Shown: piece after piece, positions 39,297 through 51,369 of the stretch
Layout of the letters: the number at the start of each line of letters is the position of its first letter
Position numbering within the stretch: position 1 is the first letter of the stretch
Origin: Actinomycetes bacterium
GTDB lineage: Bacteria; Actinomycetota; Acidimicrobiia; Acidimicrobiales; Palsa-688
Assembly: GCA_021847945.1 (NCBI GenBank)
Contig: JAJZNG010000080.1
Span: forward strand, 57,540-117,310
Reading direction: 5' to 3'
Length of the DNA: 59,771 nt
Program-made: the position numbers and the translations under genes
The notes under the pieces: generated by a model
Told to the model about the DNA's origin: nothing
The model's database searches: none
Seen by the model: the letters and a program-made list of their open reading frames with translations, nothing else

Positions 39297-40574
39297 CCTA
39301 GCCCGAAAAGGCCGGCGCGGCAAGGCTAAAACCCGCTTTAGGATCGAGTCGCAGCGCGCCCCGATCGCGTCGGGAGTGAAACGCTGCTCTACTATCGCCC
39401 GCGACGCCGCTCCCAGGCGGCGGCGTTCCTGCGGGTTGCCCATGAGCGATATCACTGCATCCGCCATACCACGCGAGTCCAGGTAGGGAACTGTCACACC
39501 TGCGCCCCACGACGCGAACACGGCTGATCCGCCTGAATGCTCGAAGGTGACGATAGGAACACCGAAGGCTCCTGCTTCTAACATTACGAGAGGAAATGAC
39601 TCCTGTCTCGACGGGATGAGCAAGACGTCGAGGTCGGCGTAGAGGGACTCGACGTCCGTGCGCGCTGGATGGACCCTCACCATTCCTGCCAGGCCGGCGG
39701 CTTCGACGTCGCTCACCAGGTCGTCGAAGTCCGAGGTCCTCTCCGCCCCGCCCAGCCAGGTCATCTCGACCTGGTCACGGTAGCCGCGCCTTGCCAGTTC
39801 TACGGCGACAGCAAGGAACACGTCGCTTCCCTTCCTGGGTACAGGCGGGCCTATGGCGGCGACTCTGAACTTGGACGCCTCGAGTGCCGTGACGTCACCG
39901 TCGCCGCCCAACGGCGTCCCATCGGCGGGCTGGGAGACTCTGCGCAACGGCGACGTTCCGAGGTTGGCTATTCCCGGCAGTATCTCTATCCGCCCTGGCT
40001 CGACGGCGTACCGGAAGTTGAGCATGTCCGCTACTGGGTCGCTCACGGCGGCCCAAACGTCCACGTCGTCGATGGCGGCTGTCATCCACTCCGCGGGCAG
40101 ATAGGCCCTCAGGAACCGAGCGAGCTCGTGGATATGGCAAACGCGTGGAGCTTCCAGAAGGGTCAGGTCGTAGTGGACGGGACCATTCATAACCGTGTTG
40201 AACCATACGGCGCTCACGCTGCGGTAGCGGACCCAGTAGCCAACGCAGCAGAGCAGATCCAAGCCCCGTGAGGTCCAGCCTGGCAGCCTGTTGGTCGCGA
40301 TCCGCCTTATCCGCTCGGCCCTCGCAGATACGAGCCGGGTCGGTCCGAGAGCCTCGAAGGCCTCAAGGATGTCCCGGTCGAAGAGCTCACCCGGGGTTCT
40401 CACCACGAAGCAGGGGCGGACAGCGCCCTGCTCGACCAGCCAACTGACCTGCCTTTGCAGGGCGATGACCGCTCCCGTACGGCTCGATTCGTGGCTCACA
40501 TAAAGGACCTTCGGAGGCTGCGGGTCGCGCCTTAGCCCGGCAAGCCGTTTACGGAAGGTCGACCCTGTGGTCAA
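39261..40574 (-). CDS. Glycosyltransferase family 4-like
   Basis: VLYVSHESSRTGAVIALQRQVSWL; LIPSRQESFPLVMLEAGAFGVPIVTFEHSGG. Confidence 0.9.
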   Translation of the reverse strand: MTTGSTFRKRLAGLRRDPQPPKVLYVSHESSRTGAVIALQRQVSWLVEQGAVRPCFVVRTPGELFDRDILEAFEALGPTRLVSARAERIRRIATNRLPGWTSRGLDLLCCVGYWVRYRSVSAVWFNTVMNGPVHYDLTLLEAPRVCHIHELARFLRAYLPAEWMTAAIDDVDVWAAVSDPVADMLNFRYAVEPGRIEILPGIANLGTSPLRRVSQPADGTPLGGDGDVTALEASKFRVAAIGPPVPRKGSDVFLAVAVELARRGYRDQVEMTWLGGAERTSDFDDLVSDVEAAGLAGMVRVHPARTDVESLYADLDVLLIPSRQESFPLVMLEAGAFGVPIVTFEHSGGSAVFASWGAGVTVPYLDSRGMADAVISLMGNPQERRRLGAASRAIVEQRFTPDAIGARCDSILKRVLALPRRPFRARLRRALSSRRPS

Positions 40575-40804
40575 CAGGGGCTCCCCGAATAGCGCAGCCG
40601 GGGCTCGGCGGTTCTCGACGTCGGAAAAGGCATCTCGTAGCCGAGCTTAGGGCGAGTGTGCCGAGTGAGACCAAAGGCGCGTTCCCTCCAAGTTCTCAAC
40701 TCGGCCCTCAGATGAGCCGAGAAAGTTCTGGTGAAGTTCGTCAGCGCCGGCCCGGCCGCCTACCACGGGGTGGCAGCAGGCTGGGCTGGTGCGTGGAGTT
40801 CGCG

Positions 40805-41329
40805 ATGGTAGAGTTTGCGCTCCTCGCTACCGTCCTAGTGGCAGTAGTCATAGCCGTAGTGTGGAAGGTCCGTCCGCGTGACGCAGGAGACGACGCTGAA
40901 AGTGTAAGCGTGAACCCTCCTCCTGGGATGGTGGCGGTAACCTCGAAGCTCGAGTCGCCCCTAAGTATCCTTGAGATGGCAAAGCGAGAGCGCAACGGCG
41001 ACTTCAGAGCTTCCCTGGCCGGTCTTGTCTCACCCGAACGCTGGCAGAGTTCTCGGTCCTCATCCCTAGACGAGCTACGCCGAATCGTCGAGACGTGGGC
41101 GGATAGTACGCCGGAAGTCGGAGAAGCGACGGCCAACTCCCCCGACAGGAGCACCGATTTCTATGAACAAGCGGAGGTGGGCCCGGACCCATCGGGTGAC
41201 TTGGTGTCCAGCGTCGCTAGGGCCGTTGGAGTCCCCTTGGTGGAGGTGCGCATACGCAACCGCTCCGAGGTGATCATCTTGATGCGCCAGGACCGCACCG
41301 GCATCGCACCGACAGCTGTTATCCGCTGA
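40805..41329 (+). CDS. Hypothetical protein with N-terminal TM segment
   Basis: MVEFALLATVLVAVVIAVVWKVRP TM followed by soluble domain; GTG at 40793 also possible. Confidence 0.55.
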   Translation: MVEFALLATVLVAVVIAVVWKVRPRDAGDDAESVSVNPPPGMVAVTSKLESPLSILEMAKRERNGDFRASLAGLVSPERWQSSRSSSLDELRRIVETWADSTPEVGEATANSPDRSTDFYEQAEVGPDPSGDLVSSVARAVGVPLVEVRIRNRSEVIILMRQDRTGIAPTAVIR

Positions 41330-41350
41330 GGGGATAGCGCACAACATTCG

Positions 41351-41716
41351 TCAGGCGATCGGCCTCGCAAAGCTCAGCTCGTTCCCGTCGGGGTCGCGCA
41401 TGTGGAAGTACCGCTCTCCCCATGGCGCGTCAGCGGGCTCGGTCTCGGTTCTCCAGCCAGCCTGGAGTGCGCTTCGGTACATCTCGTCGACGTCGCTCAC
41501 CCATATGACGACCCGACCCCACAACCTCGCCTCAGCTGGTGTTCCTTCGTCCGCTTGAAGGTTCAGGTAGCCCGGTCCGACTGCGAAGCTCGAGAAGGCC
41601 GTCTCGGCCCCGCCAAAGAGCAACTCGAAGCCCAGAGACGAGTAGAACCCGACGGATGCTTCCATGTCCGCCACCAAGAACGTGACGGCGCTGATCGAAA
41701 CTAAACCCGAGGGCAC
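41351..41716 (-). CDS. VOC/glyoxalase family protein
   Basis: SAVTFLVADMEASVGFYSSLGFELLFGG...PWGERYFHMRDPDGNELSFA. Confidence 0.9.
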   Translation of the reverse strand: MPSGLVSISAVTFLVADMEASVGFYSSLGFELLFGGAETAFSSFAVGPGYLNLQADEGTPAEARLWGRVVIWVSDVDEMYRSALQAGWRTETEPADAPWGERYFHMRDPDGNELSFARPIA

Positions 41717-41801
41717 CCACCAATCCTGTCATAGCGGACGCCCCTGTTGCCGGATTATCCGCGCGAGGCGCAGGTTCGGCGAGCAACGCTAACCTGGCGA
41801 G

Positions 41802-42353
41802 GTGCCCCGTATCGAGCAGTCCACGGTAATAGCCGACGTATGGACCGTAGAACCCGACGCTCACGGAGACGACCGTGGTCGCTTCTACGAAACCTACCGG
41901 CGATCCTGGTTCCCTTTAGGGCGTGAGATGGTGCAATCCAACCGCTCGGACAAAACGGCCGGCGCCGTTGTCGGCCTGCACTACCACCTGCACCAAGCCG
42001 ACTACTGGCTATGCCCGAACGGTACCGCCCGCGTGGTCCTCCACGACCTGAGGGAAGGCTCCCCCACCGACGGGAACACGGAGATCTTTGAGCTGAGCGC
42101 CGAAAACGCCAGGGGTGTCTTCATCCCGCCGGGCGTGGCTCACGGCTTCGCCTCGATCACGGATCTCACCCTCACGTATCTGGTCGACAGCTACTACAAC
42201 CCCCACGACGAGTTGGGCGTCGCCTGGGACGACCCTGACATAGGAGCCCACTGGGGAGTTGTCAACCCGGTCCTGTCCGAGAGGGACATGGCGAACCCGA
42301 CACGGAAAGACATCCCACCGTCACGGCGGCCACACGCCGGGCTTCGCCGGTAG
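41802..42353 (+). CDS. dTDP-4-dehydrorhamnose 3,5-epimerase family protein
   Basis: DDRGRFYETYRRSWFP; GLHYHLHQADYWLCPNGTARVVLHDLREGSPT; FIPPGVAHGFASI. Confidence 0.85.
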   Translation: MPRIEQSTVIADVWTVEPDAHGDDRGRFYETYRRSWFPLGREMVQSNRSDKTAGAVVGLHYHLHQADYWLCPNGTARVVLHDLREGSPTDGNTEIFELSAENARGVFIPPGVAHGFASITDLTLTYLVDSYYNPHDELGVAWDDPDIGAHWGVVNPVLSERDMANPTRKDIPPSRRPHAGLRR

Positions 42354-44822
<2,469 letters not shown>

Positions 44823-44832
<10 letters not shown>

Positions 44833-45992
44833 TCCCCCAGGCTTGCTTCCACCCTATCTATGACCGCCGGCCAAGTGAACTCATTTCGCACGTAGGACGG
44901 GCCGCCTTGTGCCAGACTCCTTACGTCTTGAGGACGCTCCTTTAGAAGCCTCATACATTCTGCGAACTCGTAGCGGTTCGAGTAGGTGAGGCCGGCACCT
45001 GAACGCTCGCAATGCCACCTTACTACGGCGCTATGCCAGTTGGCGACTACGGGAGTGCCGAGCAGCAAAGCTTCGAGAACCGTCCGCGAGAAACTCTCCA
45101 TAGCAGACGGTTGGATGTAGGCCAGTGCACCAGCCTGGCCTGAAGCCCTGTCCTCATCTGGGACCACGCCGATATCCCTGACCCCCAGTCGCTCGCCGAG
45201 ACTGCCGATTTCCCCGACCCCACACGTCACAAGCGGGAGGCAGTCCCCCAGCACCTCACGGGCGAAGGCGAGATCCTCCATCAGCTGGGGCCAACCTTTG
45301 CCCCATTCGCGCCTACCAGCGAAGAAGATATAGTCCCCGTCCACCTCGTAGCGGCTGCGGAACGAGCCCACGTCTGTGCTCCCCGGGTTAGTGACCGCTG
45401 AGCCGACGAAGGCGTACCGGTCTCCTACCAGACCAAGCCTGCTCGCTAGTTGGAACTCCGGTTCTGTCTGGAACCACAGTCCCCGAACGGCGCGCATCAT
45501 GAACTTGTAGATGCCGAGACGAGCAAAAGGCTCGTCGTGCAGACACGGAAACAGCACGGTGCGCTCTGGGGCAACGTCCGCGAGGACTAGACCGGCCCAG
45601 AACATGTAAGGACCGCACACGATCGCCTGGTAGTCCTGTCCGTGCTCGACGAGGAAGTCGTAGAGTCCCGGCACGCGCATACCGGCGTTTACCCAGCGGT
45701 ACTGCTCGGCCATCGTCAGCTTGTCACCAGCGAGAATACGATTCGAAAGCCTGTCTCGCAAAGGTTGAGTGAGTCCGACCGCCTCGAACCTGCGGATTTT
45801 CAGAAGCCCTTCGTCTCGCGAGCCGAGCTCGGCCACGTTGTCCCAGGTGTAGATGTCCTCGGCCGCAGTTGTGAGCATCTCGACCTGCCAGTCGCGTTCC
45901 GCCAGCCCGGTTGCCACGTCGCGCAACATGGCCTCGGCGCCGCCGACGTTACTGCCAGCAGTTGCCGAAACGACTGCTATAGGTCCCTTCAC
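44823..45992 (-). CDS. Glycosyltransferase family 4-like
   Basis: GGAEAMLRDVATGLAERDWQVEMLTT; YIQPSAMESFSRTVLEALLLGTPVVANWHSAVVRWHCERSGAGLTY. Confidence 0.9.
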
Positions 45993-46001
45993 CCAGACAG
46001 C

Positions 46002-46613
46002 TCAGGCCTTCGCAGGTTCGTTGACCCGCGATGCCTTGTCTATGACCTTGTCTATGAACCCGTACTCAAGCGCCTGCTGGGCTGTAAACCAGCGGTCACG
46101 GTCCGAGTCGGCTTCTATACGCTCAACCGGCTGGCCGGTATGGAACGATATCCGCTCCGCCATCATCTTCTTCAGGTAGATGATCTGCTCGGCTTGTATC
46201 TTTATGTCGGAAGCCTGGCCTTGGGCTTGGCCGGACGGCTGGTGCATCAAGATCCTCGAATGCGGCAGGGAGAGACGCTTGCCTTTCGCTCCGGCGCACA
46301 AGAGGAACTGCCCCATCGACGCAGCAAGGCCCATGCAGACCGTCGAAACGTCGCAAGGCACGAGCTGCATCGTGTCGTATATCGCCAACCCGGCAGTCAC
46401 CGATCCTCCGGGCGAGTTTATATAGAGACTGATGTCGCGCTCTGGGTCTTCGGCTGCTAAGAGCAGCAACTGGGCGCAGATCAAGTTCGCTGAGGTGTCA
46501 TCCACCTGGGTTCCCAAAAAGACGATGCGTTCCTTAAGGAGACGCTGGTAGACGTCCCCGGACGCGTCTCCGCTCAAGGACGTTGCGGCGCTGGTCATAG
46601 GTGTAAAATCCAT
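46002..46613 (-). CDS. clpP: Second ATP-dependent Clp protease proteolytic subunit
   Basis: [82 protein letters not shown]; Ser in [11 protein letters not shown], His in ILMHQP, Asp in DSDRDRWF. Confidence 0.95.
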   Translation of the reverse strand: MDFTPMTSAATSLSGDASGDVYQRLLKERIVFLGTQVDDTSANLICAQLLLLAAEDPERDISLYINSPGGSVTAGLAIYDTMQLVPCDVSTVCMGLAASMGQFLLCAGAKGKRLSLPHSRILMHQPSGQAQGQASDIKIQAEQIIYLKKMMAERISFHTGQPVERIEADSDRDRWFTAQQALEYGFIDKVIDKASRVNEPAKA

Positions 46614-46659
46614 CGCTGGCAGCCTACCCGCAACGCCAGGCGCACAGGTCCTCCTATCA

Positions 46660-47634
46660 TTGCGGGATATGGTTGCCCCAACTGAGCTGCCCGCCCGCGG
46701 CACCGACGCCGCGGTGACGCCCCGCAGTGGAGATCGACCCCTCAGAGTCGTAGCGCCCAAGATCAGTCTCCGCAAAAGGGCTCAAGCGGTATGGGAGTAC
46801 CGGGAGCTACTCGGCGAGATGACCCGCAAAGAGCTGACCGTCCAGTACAAGAACTCGATACTCGGCTTCTTGTGGTCTATGTTAAACCCCGCTATCAACC
46901 TTGTTGTATATTTCGTAGTATTCCAGCTAATTCTGAAGAATGGCATACCACGATTTGCCATCTACCTGATGTGCGGGACATTGGTATGGAACTTCTTCTC
47001 TATGGGGGTGTCGGGGGCGTGCGGGTCGATCGTGGGGAACTCTCCGATCATCAAGAAGGTGGCGTTTCCTAGAGAGATCCCTGCTCTTGCGCAGATCGGC
47101 TCAGCCCTCACCCAAATGGGCTTCCAGACCATCGTGTTGGTGATATTCCTTGTTGCCTTCCGATCGGGACCGGCCGTCGCCTACCTACCCCTTCTGGTAC
47201 CTGCGATGCTGGCTCTAGTCCTGCTAGCGACCGCCATCGGAATTCTCTTCGCCGCTTTGAACGTCAAGCTACGCGACGTCGGATACCTGCTCGGTATCGG
47301 GCTGCAGGTATGGTTCTGGGGAACACCGATCGTCTACACCTACGCCCAGATCCGCGACCCTATCCAGTTCGGCCATTCGCACTATCTATGGCTTTTCGTA
47401 CTGTACAGGCTCAACCCGGTCACTCCGATAGTGCTTACCTTCCAACGGGCGATCTACTCGGTGACGTCGCCGAAAGGCGCCGGCGGAGTTGCGGTGCACA
47501 TCCTCCCCGACCACGCCGGACTTTGGTGGTATGGGTGGCAGCTCCTCGCGGTGATCGGCTTCGCCAGCGCCCTGCTCATCTTTGCTCTCACGGTGTTCGC
47601 CAACCGTGAGGGGAACTTCGCCGAACAGCTCTGA
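46660..47634 (+). CDS. ABC-2 type polysaccharide export permease (Wzm-like)
   Basis: [67 protein letters not shown]. Confidence 0.92.
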   Translation: MRDMVAPTELPARGTDAAVTPRSGDRPLRVVAPKISLRKRAQAVWEYRELLGEMTRKELTVQYKNSILGFLWSMLNPAINLVVYFVVFQLILKNGIPRFAIYLMCGTLVWNFFSMGVSGACGSIVGNSPIIKKVAFPREIPALAQIGSALTQMGFQTIVLVIFLVAFRSGPAVAYLPLLVPAMLALVLLATAIGILFAALNVKLRDVGYLLGIGLQVWFWGTPIVYTYAQIRDPIQFGHSHYLWLFVLYRLNPVTPIVLTFQRAIYSVTSPKGAGGVAVHILPDHAGLWWYGWQLLAVIGFASALLIFALTVFANREGNFAEQL

Positions 47635-47671
47635 CCGCTGCTTGTGACGCCCGGCCGGTAGGATCGAAGAC

Positions 47672-49051
47672 GTGGCAACAGCTATCGAAGTCCGGGGCGT
47701 ATCCAAGCACTTCCGGCTCTACCACGAACAGTTCACATCTCTCAAGGAACGCATGTTGCACTGGGGCAAAGTCCCCTACGAGGACTTCTGGGCCCTCAAA
47801 GATGTCGAGCTTGAAATCCAAGAGGGCCAGACTTTCGGTCTGCTCGGCCACAACGGCAGCGGCAAGTCAACCCTGCTCAAATGCACCGCCGGGATCATAC
47901 AACCAACTTCAGGCGAGATCATGACCCGAGGGCGGGTCGCCGCCCTTCTCGAACTTGGAGCAGGCTTCCAGCCGGCCATGTCTGGCCGCGAGAACATCTA
48001 CCTCAACGCATCTCTGCTCGGCATGTCGAGAAAGTACGTGGACAGCTGCTTCGACGACATCGTCGCCTTCGCCGAGTTGGAGCAGTTCATAGACAACCAG
48101 GTCAAGTACTACTCGTCAGGGATGTACGTCCGGCTGGGCTTCGCTGTTGCGGTCCACATGGACCCAGACATCCTCATCGTCGACGAGGTTCTCGCCGTCG
48201 GTGACGAACTGTTCCAACGGAAGTGCTTCGACCGGGTAAGACAGTTCCAGCGCGAGGGCCGCACGATAGTAGTGGTCACCCACTCCCCCGACCTGGTACG
48301 CCAGGTATGCGATAGGGCTGCCGTCTTAGACCACGGTTCCCTTGTCGGATTGGGAAGCCCCGCCGAAGCTGTGCGCTCCTACCGCGAACACCTCCTGCGC
48401 CGCCAGGCTTATCTCGACGCAGGGGAGATGACAGAGATGCTCACGCTCGCCCAGTCCGACGCTTCCCCCGCTGCGGAGGTACCCAGCCTGCAAGCCGGAC
48501 GAGCATCAGACACCTCTGCTGTAGAAGGGGCAGCCCGCTCAGACCCCGACACAGCAGTCCACGACTCAGATCCCCGAGACGGCGCTCGCAGCACGCCGGT
48601 CGGTGAGAGCACGTTGACCATCAGCTACGTACACTTCGAGCCGGGTCACAGCTCAGGAAAGTCCTACGTGGAGACAGGTGCGGCGATGGAAGTGGTCATC
48701 GGCTACAGCTCCACTGGAACCTTTACAGACGTCGTGCCAACTGTCACTGTTTACGACAACAAGGGCGTGGTGCTTTTCACAGCGAGCACGAAGCTGTCAC
48801 CCACCGAAATAGAAGTGACTCCCGGCAGCGGAGAGTTCGTTTTCAGTTTCGACTCTATGCCGCTCCTTGACGGGGACTACCCGGTCACGGTCGGTGTCAC
48901 CAGTTACGACGAGTACACGGTCTACGATTGGCAAGAGCAGCAGCACACCTTGAGCGTTATAACTCGCAACAGCCAGACGGGTTTGATCTTCGTGCCGGCA
49001 CGAATCACCGTTCGCCACGCTTTCGCGTCTCAGGCACCGGTCGGCACCTGA
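47672..49051 (+). CDS. Polysaccharide ABC transporter ATP-binding protein with C-terminal Wzt_C-like domain
   Basis: LLGHNGSGKSTLLKC; YSSGMYVRLGFAVAVHMDPDILIVDEVLAVGDELFQRKC; C-term beta-rich region ...FTDVVPTVTVYDNKGVVLFTASTKLSP...LLDGDYPVTVGV; GTG start. Confidence 0.92.
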   Translation: MATAIEVRGVSKHFRLYHEQFTSLKERMLHWGKVPYEDFWALKDVELEIQEGQTFGLLGHNGSGKSTLLKCTAGIIQPTSGEIMTRGRVAALLELGAGFQPAMSGRENIYLNASLLGMSRKYVDSCFDDIVAFAELEQFIDNQVKYYSSGMYVRLGFAVAVHMDPDILIVDEVLAVGDELFQRKCFDRVRQFQREGRTIVVVTHSPDLVRQVCDRAAVLDHGSLVGLGSPAEAVRSYREHLLRRQAYLDAGEMTEMLTLAQSDASPAAEVPSLQAGRASDTSAVEGAARSDPDTAVHDSDPRDGARSTPVGESTLTISYVHFEPGHSSGKSYVETGAAMEVVIGYSSTGTFTDVVPTVTVYDNKGVVLFTASTKLSPTEIEVTPGSGEFVFSFDSMPLLDGDYPVTVGVTSYDEYTVYDWQEQQHTLSVITRNSQTGLIFVPARITVRHAFASQAPVGT

Positions 49052-49070
49052 TATACAAGGCGCTGCCCGC

Positions 49071-51011
49071 TCAAGCGGCGTCGTCGAACACGCCGATGGC
49101 TCGACCCGACCACCCGGGCACGTTCAGAGCGGGATCTCCGTAGGAGGTAGCGTCCCCGAAGGGGTATATGACCCCCGTACTGGTTATGACCATGTAGCCG
49201 CCATCGTCGGGTGTCGCGGTGACCGACACCACGTTTAGAACTCCTCGACCGCCCAGAGAGCCGACAAAACCAGCGTCACCGAAGCTAAAGATCCCGCCGT
49301 CTGCACCCACCAGCCAATAGCCTTTGCCGTCCGAAGTGGGGACCATCCCTACAATCGGGTAATCCGGCACCACCCCAATCGATGGCAGCGAACCGTAGAA
49401 CCCGGCATCACCGAAGTTGAACACCTGGCCCATCGAGTCGACCAGCCAGTAGCCACCTCCATCTGGAGTGCGAACAATTCCCACCACCGGATACCGAGGA
49501 GGGTTGGCGCCGGTAGAGCCGTGAAAGACGGCGTCACCGAAACTGAAGATCCCGCCGTCGGAAGCCACCAGCCAGTACCCGTTGCCGTCCGCCGTCGGGG
49601 CCATTCCAACCACCGGCTTGTTCAACACCATCGCTCCCGTAGACCCGTAGAACCTGGCGTCGCCGAACGTGAACACTCCCCCATCCGAACCCAGCAGCCA
49701 ATAGCCGTGCCCATCGGAGGTGGGCGCCATCGCAATGACCGGGGCATTGAGGCTGACACCCGCCATGGAACCGTAGTAGGGAGCCGAGCCGAACGGCATC
49801 ACGGACCCGCCAGAGTCGACGGCCCAGTAGCCGCTGTCGGTCGCGGGAGTCTGAGCTACATCCGGCGATGCCGTCGGAGTTGGTGATGAGTCGGTTATCG
49901 CAAACCAGTTTGACTTCAACCCCAGACCCCATTCGAACTGGTCGCCCGTTATCGTCAATGTCCCCCCGGTGCCGGTGAGCTGCATCTGAAGAACCCTCCC
50001 GCCCAGGTCGCCGAGACCGTTGCGCTGCGTCACGTTGATCGCTTCAAGAACGCCGACCGAGGGAAAAGCCTGCTCTACCTGAGACGTCGTTACCGTCACC
50101 GACCAGTCGTGGTTGGGATTGGACGGTGTCGCGTCGCCTGCGTCGACTACGGCCGGGAAGGCCCCACCGGCAGTGTAACCCCCCGTGGAAGATGAGAACT
50201 CGGTGAAAGCCACCTGACCAGGAGACCCGCACGCAGCGTCTGATCCACAGTCAAGCACCTGGTACGCCGTGGAGGAAACCGCCTGGTCGCTGTTTGCGCT
50301 CGCCCATCCCGTATAGATACCGCCGTAGACCTGGCAGGCGGTAGTGTCGCAGATAGGGACACTACCGCCAGCCGTATAGGAAAGAGCGTACGACCGCGCC
50401 GCTACAGCCTGAGCCTGCAGCGCCGCTAGCGACCAGCTGGCTGGAGACTCGTAGGGGACAACCCCAGCGACGTACTGCTCTAGGGGTACGACGTTCAACA
50501 CGTCGGGGCTGCCGGCTTTCAGGACTATCGAACCGGCAAAGGTCCGTGTCGAACCGCTCGACCAGGGACCTTCTACGATGACGTCGCCACCCCCGCTGGC
50601 GTAGACCGTCTGGTCCGTGCCGGCCCTGTCAATTGTCGTAGAACTGAGGTTGGTAGCTGCGCCGTCGACCACAAGGGTCGACCCGCTGGACGCCGAGACC
50701 GTCACGCTTGACGCGCCGTAGAGTTCGTAGAGGTTGACGGAAATGTCCACCGGGCTGTAAGTCGCCAACACCGTGCCCCCGTAGTAGTGCGCAAGGATCT
50801 GCTGGTAGCTCCAACCGTCCAGAGCGTAACCCTCAGCACCGTACTGTCCCATTCCACGGCCGTGACCCCACCCGTGCCCAACTATCGTCAGTTGTGAAGG
50901 CAGGGCTTCGGCATCTGGTGTTCTCGCCCCGGGGATGGCCCCGACGGTGGCGGCCAGCAAAAGTCCTGCCACGGCCGCCGCTCGAATTTTAAGTCTGGTC
51001 CTCTGCGACAA
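49071..51011 (-). CDS. Secreted SpoIID/LytB-domain protein with C-terminal GYWLV...SFGDA repeats
   Basis: Signal peptide; GHGWGHGRGMGQYGAEGYALDGWSYQQILAHYYGGT; LNVVPLEQYVAGVVPYESPASWSLAALQAQAVAARSYAL; C-terminal repeats GYWLVASDGGIFSFGDAVFHGSTGA. Confidence 0.9.
   Translation of the reverse strand: MSQRTRLKIRAAAVAGLLLAATVGAIPGARTPDAEALPSQLTIVGHGWGHGRGMGQYGAEGYALDGWSYQQILAHYYGGTVLATYSPVDISVNLYELYGASSVTVSASSGSTLVVDGAATNLSSTTIDRAGTDQTVYASGGGDVIVEGPWSSGSTRTFAGSIVLKAGSPDVLNVVPLEQYVAGVVPYESPASWSLAALQAQAVAARSYALSYTAGGSVPICDTTACQVYGGIYTGWASANSDQAVSSTAYQVLDCGSDAACGSPGQVAFTEFSSSTGGYTAGGAFPAVVDAGDATPSNPNHDWSVTVTTSQVEQAFPSVGVLEAINVTQRNGLGDLGGRVLQMQLTGTGGTLTITGDQFEWGLGLKSNWFAITDSSPTPTASPDVAQTPATDSGYWAVDSGGSVMPFGSAPYYGSMAGVSLNAPVIAMAPTSDGHGYWLLGSDGGVFTFGDARFYGSTGAMVLNKPVVGMAPTADGNGYWLVASDGGIFSFGDAVFHGSTGANPPRYPVVGIVRTPDGGGYWLVDSMGQVFNFGDAGFYGSLPSIGVVPDYPIVGMVPTSDGKGYWLVGADGGIFSFGDAGFVGSLGGRGVLNVVSVTATPDDGGYMVITSTGVIYPFGDATSYGDPALNVPGWSGRAIGVFDDAA
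49110..49835 (-). repeat. Degenerate repeats encoding about 48-aa GYWLV(G/A)SDGG(I/V)FSFGDAxFYGS units (SpoIID/LytB protein)
   Basis: Successive G-Y-W-x-V...SDGG...F-G-D-A...G-S units in the ORF translation. Confidence 0.9.
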
Positions 51012-51237
51012 AACTGTCTCCTGAGCCTGTGTCCCACTTTTAGGTCATGGAGTTTGTCGACTGCCTCGCTACGTTGCTGAGGCGACCAGAAAGGTACGCT
51101 ACGTGCTGAAATGTCCGAACTCAGGAATAGCGGCGGAATGCGGCACTCAAACACGAAAATCCCGCACACTGCCGCGCGCACCCTGGCGACTGGTGTCGCT
51201 TCGGGCTAGCCGTGAAGTCGCTACAATGTGGGTTGTT

Positions 51238-51320
51238 GCGGGCGTGGCGAAATTGGCATACGCGCCAGGTTTAGGTCCTGGTCCTCACAAGGGGTGGAGG
51301 TTCGAGTCCTCTCGCCCGCA
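51238..51320 (+). tRNA. tRNA-Leu (TAG)
   Basis: GCGGGCGTGGCGAAATTGGCATACGCGCCAGGTTTAGGTCCTGGTCCTCACAAGGGGTGGAGGTTCGAGTCCTCTCGCCCGCA; class II with long variable arm; anticodon TAG. Confidence 0.92.
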
Positions 51321-51369
51321 CACATCGACCCCACACCCTGGACCTGGCGCTAAGGGCGTTGTGGGTGAT

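Noticed and set aside
51012-51237. Intergenic region upstream of the SpoIID/LytB gene considered as a c-di-AMP (ydaO) riboswitch
   Set aside because: Wall-hydrolase context fits, but I could not see the conserved ydaO core sequences on the minus strand; a covariance-model search would be needed
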